From positions 1 to 48,860 of the IMG/VR virus record IMGVR_UViG_3300025889_000183: a stretch of 48,860 nt of DNA; one strand, written 5' to 3'. Of this stretch, positions 48,213-48,860 are shown piece after piece. How positions within the stretch are numbered: position 1 is the first letter of the stretch; every line of letters begins with the position of its first letter. A program made the position numbers and the translations under genes. This DNA is from a virus. Under the pieces are notes generated by a model. It made no database searches, was not told where the DNA came from, and was given only the letters and a program-made list of their open reading frames with translations.

Positions 48213-48860
48213 ATGACAGATATAGAAGAATGCTCATGTACTAAGGAAATGAATCATGACGAATGTCCAGAAGCCGATAAGGTAGACGGAAAATGTCCCG
48301 AAGTTCCTAAAGTCGAGAGTATTCCAGAATGGGCAAAAGCTCTTCAAACCTCTTATGAATCAATCTCTGGCAAATTAGAAAAACTAACTGCCTTAGAAAC
48401 TTCAATAGGAGTCAGAGAAGTGCCAAAGCCAGAAGCAACAGTATCTAACACAAGTGCAGATACAGTCACAATGGAAAACATCGCTGAAAAGATGGCAAAA
48501 GCCTTTGATGATGGTAGGGATTTAAAACTCACTATTCCATACGAGGGTGTAAGATCACTTGCAGTTTCATCTACACAAGTAGGCAGAAACGGTATCAGTG
48601 AATCATATAAAACATCTAACTTCAGAAAACACCAAATTCAAGAGGTTGGGTTTACCTTTACTGGTACACATACAGCCATTGACCAAATTCCTGGAGTCCA
48701 AACAGTTCCAGGTGGTGTAGACTTTGCACCATTGAGACAGTACACTAATTACAAATCTATTCCAAAAGGAAAAGATTCCGCAACTTTCTACAAAAAGACA
48801 CTGCCAGACACACTAGTCCAAGTACCAGGTACAACTGTCACAGAATCATCAATGACATTT
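48213..48860 (+). CDS. Major capsid protein, N-terminal half (copy B, cut by window end)
   Basis: 216 codons of the HK97-type capsid protein before the window ends. The N-terminal cysteine cluster is kept but rearranged (ECSCT, DECPE, KCPEVPK). Identity to copy A rises towards the end, and the last 99 bases are identical to 9739-9837, so reading on from 9838 would complete the gene. Confidence 0.85.
   Translation, partial: MTDIEECSCTKEMNHDECPEADKVDGKCPEVPKVESIPEWAKALQTSYESISGKLEKLTALETSIGVREVPKPEATVSNTSADTVTMENIAEKMAKAFDDGRDLKLTIPYEGVRSLAVSSTQVGRNGISESYKTSNFRKHQIQEVGFTFTGTHTAIDQIPGVQTVPGGVDFAPLRQYTNYKSIPKGKDSATFYKKTLPDTLVQVPGTTVTESSMTF

Noticed and set aside
1-48860. Tandem proviruses integrated in a host chromosome
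   Set aside because: No integrase, attachment site or host gene is visible between the copies, and the exact 99-base identity at the window end fits an assembly junction better. Not excluded without reads.

Overview
The window looks like a low-GC tailed archaeal virus (Caudoviricetes, siphovirus-like). It carries a standard head-and-tail gene set: small and large terminase, portal, prohead protease, HK97-fold major capsid protein, connectors, tail tube, tail chaperones with a -1 frameshift, tape measure, hub and fibres. An archaeal host is inferred from the initiation signals. Most operon-leading genes have no Shine-Dalgarno leader; instead a TATA-like box is centred 24-27 bases before the start codon, so the mRNAs are probably leaderless. 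Many internal genes start at TTG inside TTGA or ATG inside ATGA overlaps. Nitrososphaeria (ammonia-oxidising archaea) fit these traits, but no gene here proves the host. No integrase, DNA polymerase, helicase, tRNA or CRISPR array was recognised.

Layout. (1) 1-10506, copy A of the packaging/head/fibre block: terminase C-terminus, a structured RNA, portal with a fused MuF-like tail, beta-rich virion proteins, repeat-rich fibre, small membrane protein, protease-scaffold, major capsid protein. (2) 10571-14932, a sugar cassette: hexapeptide acyltransferase, several glycosyltransferase-like proteins and a radical SAM enzyme. (3) 14965-24249, connectors, tail tube, chaperones, tape measure, hub, LamG-type and fibre proteins. 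(4) 24277-36692, about 45 tightly packed small genes (presumed early), very rich in CxxC zinc-ribbon proteins, plus an HNH nuclease, a DUF559/Vsr-like nuclease, a metallophosphoesterase, a DUF6745-like protein with 43 tetrapeptide repeats, and a possible lysis pair (membrane protein plus matrixin-type metalloprotease). An AT-rich inverted-repeat region at 26577-26708 is the best origin candidate. (5) 36725-37319, a DNA adenine methylase broken at an AT-dinucleotide run. (6) 37352-48860, copy B of the packaging/head/fibre block, starting with the small terminase gene.

Copies A and B are colinear and differ mostly at synonymous sites, but they differ in gene content. The last 99 bases of the window (48762-48860) are identical to 9739-9837. 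The simplest reading is that 9739-48761 is one complete circularly permuted genome of about 39,023 bp, and that 1-9738 is an alternative strain version of the head block joined by assembly. Real tandem genomes remain possible.

Expression appears to use two promoter types. Structural genes, terminase and protease carry a conserved TAGTTCTATTTTA box, often overlapping the TAG stop of the gene before. Many early-region operons and the sugar cassette carry a TTTAAATTA-type box. The most unusual element is a structured RNA just after the terminase gene. It is present in both copies, with a compensated stem and conserved loop sequences.
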